NCBI GenBank assembly: GCA_945874515.1
Contig: CAMCHA010000085.1
Span: 1 to 8,225, forward strand
Length of the DNA: 8,225 nt
Source of the DNA: Asaia bogorensis
GTDB taxonomy: Bacteria > Pseudomonadota > Alphaproteobacteria > Acetobacterales > Acetobacteraceae
Direction of reading: 5' to 3'
In this document: positions 6,023 through 8,225 of the stretch, piece by piece
Layout of the letters: every line of letters begins with the position of its first letter
Numbering within the stretch: the first letter of the stretch is position 1
The notes under the pieces: generated by a model
What the model was told of the DNA's origin: nothing
Seen by the model: the letters and a program-made list of their open reading frames with translations, nothing else
Databases searched by the model: none
Made by a program: the position numbers and the translations under genes

Positions 6023-8212
6023 ATGAATGTGATCGCCCCCGGCCCCGTGCTGTTCATGCCGGAAAAGCGCCCCGCGCCGCCAACGACGCGGCGGCTTGCT
6101 GTGACCGCGCCTTATGAACCGAATGGGGACCAGCCGCGCGCCATCGCTCATCTGATCGGTGGCTTGGAGGCTGCGGAGCGGGACCAAGTGCTGCTGGGTG
6201 TCACCGGTTCCGGCAAGACCTTTACCATGGCCAAGGTGATTGAGGCTGTGCAGCGGCCAACCCTGATCCTGGCGCCGAACAAAACCTTGGCCGCGCAGCT
6301 TTATGGGGAGATGAAAAGCTTCTTCCCGGAAAACGCGGTGGAATATTTCGTATCCTATTATGATTACTACCAGCCAGAAGCCTATGTGCCGCGCACCGAC
6401 ACCTACATCGAAAAAGACGCGCAGATCAACGAACAGATAGACCGCATGCGCCATTCCGCCACACAGTCCCTGCTGGAACGTAATGATGTGGTGATCGTTG
6501 CCTCGGTTTCCTGCATCTATGGCATCGGTTCGGTTGAAACTTATTCGCGCATGGTGGTGAAGCTTGAAGCCGGCGGGAAGATTGACCGGGATGTGCTGGT
6601 AAAGGGCCTGGTGGAACAGCAATATCGCCGCAACGATAATTTCTTCGCCCGCGGCACTTTCCGCATTCGGGGCGAAAGCGTCGACCTATGGCCAAGCCAT
6701 TTGGAAGACCGCGCCTGGCGCGTTTCCTTGTTCGGTGATGAGATTGAGGCGATCCGCGAATTCGATCCTCTGACGGGCGAAATCACCGCGGAGATGGAAC
6801 GTGTTTCTATCTACGCGAATAGCCACTACGTCACCCCGCGCCCGACCCTGACCCAGGCCATCACGCGCATAAAGGACGAATTGAAGGAACATCTGGCGAA
6901 GCTGCATGCGGAAGGCAAATTGCTGGAAGCGCAGCGGCTGGAACAGCGCACCATTTTCGACATTGAAATGATGGAAACCACGGGGTCTTGCAAAGGTATC
7001 GAAAATTACAGCCGCTACCTCACGGGCCGCAATCCGGGCGAACCACCGCCCACGCTGTTTGAATACCTGCCCGACAACGCTTTGCTGATCGTGGATGAAA
7101 GCCATGTCACAGTGCCGCAGATTGGCGGCATGTATCGCGGAGACTATGCCCGCAAGACCGTGCTTTCCGAATATGGCTTCCGCCTGCCGAGCTGCACGGA
7201 TAACCGCCCGCTGAAATTCGAAGAATGGGACACTTATCGCCCGCCTTCCATCTTCGTCAGCGCCACGCCCGGCCCGTGGGAGATGGAACGCACCGGTGGC
7301 GCCTTCGCCGAACAGGTGATCCGCCCCACCGGCCTGGTTGATCCCGTCACGGAAATCCGCCCCGTAGAAAGGCAGGTGGATGATCTGCTGGCGGAATGCC
7401 GCGAAGTCGCCAAGCATGGTGGGCGCGTGCTGGTCACCACCCTCACCAAGCGCATGGCCGAAGACCTCACCGAATACATGACAGAAGCCGGCATTCGCGT
7501 GCGTTACCTCCATTCCGATATTGACACACTTGAACGCATCGAGATCATCCGCGATTTGCGCAAGGGCGTGTTTGATGTGCTGATCGGCATCAATTTGCTG
7601 CGCGAAGGATTGGATATTCCCGAATGCGCGCTGGTCGCGATTCTGGATGCGGATAAGGAAGGGTTTCTGCGCAGCACCACGTCGCTCATTCAAACCATCG
7701 GCCGCGCCGCGCGCAATGTTGATGGCCGCGTGGTGCTGTATGCCGATGTAATGACCAATAGCCTGCGCCGCGCCCTAGAAGAAACCGCGCGCCGCCGCTC
7801 AAGACAGCAAGCATGGAATACGGAACACGGCATCACGCCGCAGACCATCCGGCGCGATATCTCATCCGCGCTGCAATCCATCTATGAACAGGATTACGTG
7901 ACGGTTGACGCGCTTGAAGGCGAAGAAACCGCAGAATTTGTAGGCAAGGATCTGAAAGCCACCATCGCGGAATTGGAACGCAAAATGCGCGCGGCGGCGG
8001 CTGATCTTGAATTCGAAACCGCGGCTAGGATGCGCGACGAAATCAAGCGGCTGGAAAGCCTCGATCTAGGGCTTGCGCCCAATTTGGCGGGCCGGTCGCT
8101 CCAGGAAGCCAAGCCCAAGGCCAAGGCGGATTGGAAGCCAAAGCCCATGGGGCCGGGTGGCGGGGGCTATGACCCCAACAAGGGCAAGGGCGGGCGGCGA
8201 CGCAAGGGCTGA
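6023..8212 (+). CDS. uvrB: UvrABC nucleotide excision repair system, UvrB subunit
   Basis: UvrB is the central damage-recognition helicase of nucleotide excision repair. It is loaded onto DNA with UvrA, probes the lesion with a beta-hairpin, then recruits UvrC for incision. From this ATG it has 729 residues against 673 in E. coli, longer at both ends. Motifs seen are Walker A GVTGSGKT (59-66), the lesion-probing hairpin [18 protein letters not shown] (111-128), SVSCIYGIG (161-169), the Walker B-like DESH (358-361), SATPGPWEM (413-421), [11 protein letters not shown] (525-535), QTIGRAARN (557-565) and a C-terminal UvrC-interacting UVR motif (about 645-680). A Lys/Pro/Gly-rich basic tail of about 45 residues follows. 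The start is uncertain: ATG 6023 and ATG 6056 are both in frame ahead of the conserved core (PYEPNGDQP, residues 30-38) and neither has a clear ribosome site. The upstream TTG at 5882 would overlap the DUF3429 gene. The active sites look complete. Confidence 0.97.
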   Translation: MNVIAPGPVLFMPEKRPAPPTTRRLAVTAPYEPNGDQPRAIAHLIGGLEAAERDQVLLGVTGSGKTFTMAKVIEAVQRPTLILAPNKTLAAQLYGEMKSFFPENAVEYFVSYYDYYQPEAYVPRTDTYIEKDAQINEQIDRMRHSATQSLLERNDVVIVASVSCIYGIGSVETYSRMVVKLEAGGKIDRDVLVKGLVEQQYRRNDNFFARGTFRIRGESVDLWPSHLEDRAWRVSLFGDEIEAIREFDPLTGEITAEMERVSIYANSHYVTPRPTLTQAITRIKDELKEHLAKLHAEGKLLEAQRLEQRTIFDIEMMETTGSCKGIENYSRYLTGRNPGEPPPTLFEYLPDNALLIVDESHVTVPQIGGMYRGDYARKTVLSEYGFRLPSCTDNRPLKFEEWDTYRPPSIFVSATPGPWEMERTGGAFAEQVIRPTGLVDPVTEIRPVERQVDDLLAECREVAKHGGRVLVTTLTKRMAEDLTEYMTEAGIRVRYLHSDIDTLERIEIIRDLRKGVFDVLIGINLLREGLDIPECALVAILDADKEGFLRSTTSLIQTIGRAARNVDGRVVLYADVMTNSLRRALEETARRRSRQQAWNTEHGITPQTIRRDISSALQSIYEQDYVTVDALEGEETAEFVGKDLKATIAELERKMRAAAADLEFETAARMRDEIKRLESLDLGLAPNLAGRSLQEAKPKAKADWKPKPMGPGGGGYDPNKGKGGRRRKG

Positions 8213-8225
8213 TCCGCCCAAAAAA

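Noticed and set aside
6686..7693. Long open frame (335 codons) on the minus strand
   Set aside because: It is antisense to the helicase core of uvrB. The translation shows no family motif and mirrors the third-position bias of uvrB.
8192..8219. GGGCGG and CCGCCC inverted repeat around the uvrB stop, followed by an A run
   Set aside because: The loop is 16 bases and the run after the stem is A, not T, on the plus strand. On the minus strand the T run would come before the stem. It does not fit an intrinsic terminator in either direction, and the window ends here.

Overview
The window looks like chromosomal DNA from a GC-rich alphaproteobacterium, possibly of the Acetobacteraceae/Rhodospirillales kind. 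This is inferred from the UvrB sequence, the GC-rich codon use and the presence of a Bug-type (TctC) periplasmic binding protein; no RNA gene is present to confirm it. Coding density is high and I see no mobile element, CRISPR array, tRNA or rRNA.

Layout. (1) Bases 1-699, minus strand: the N-terminal 233 residues of an Old Yellow Enzyme (NADH:flavin oxidoreductase, YqjM/XenA-like), cut by the left edge. (2) Bases 700-824: a divergent intergenic region. (3) Bases 825-5491, plus strand: a compact run of four genes with gaps of 3, 32 and 63 bases. They encode a type I Baeyer-Villiger monooxygenase of the phenylacetone/cyclohexanone class, an HpcH/HpaI-family aldolase, an acyl-CoA dehydrogenase-fold protein and a secreted Bug-family solute-binding protein. 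(4) Bases 5499-5942, minus strand: a small membrane protein of the DUF3429 type, converging on the Bug gene with a 7-base gap. (5) Bases 6023-8212, plus strand: uvrB, complete and apparently normal.

How the genes may fit together (inference): the divergent ene-reductase and the four-gene run look like a catabolic module for an unsaturated ketone or cyclic carbonyl compound. The order would be C=C reduction, Baeyer-Villiger insertion of oxygen, CoA-level processing and retro-aldol cleavage, with the Bug protein capturing a carboxylated substrate outside the inner membrane. No CoA ligase, hydrolase, regulator or TctAB membrane subunits are visible, so the pathway is incomplete here and the substrate is unknown.

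The most interesting observation is in the acyl-CoA dehydrogenase-like protein. Both positions that can carry the catalytic base in this superfamily are non-acidic (Gln238 and Gly358). The same Gln/Gly pair, with the same 120-residue spacing, is reported for the non-dehydrogenating 3-sulfinopropionyl-CoA desulfinase of Advenella. The protein is therefore probably not an ordinary dehydrogenase. A second oddity is that the ene-reductase has Ala26 where YqjM-type enzymes have their redox-tuning cysteine. uvrB and the DUF3429 gene look like ordinary neighbours unrelated to the module.
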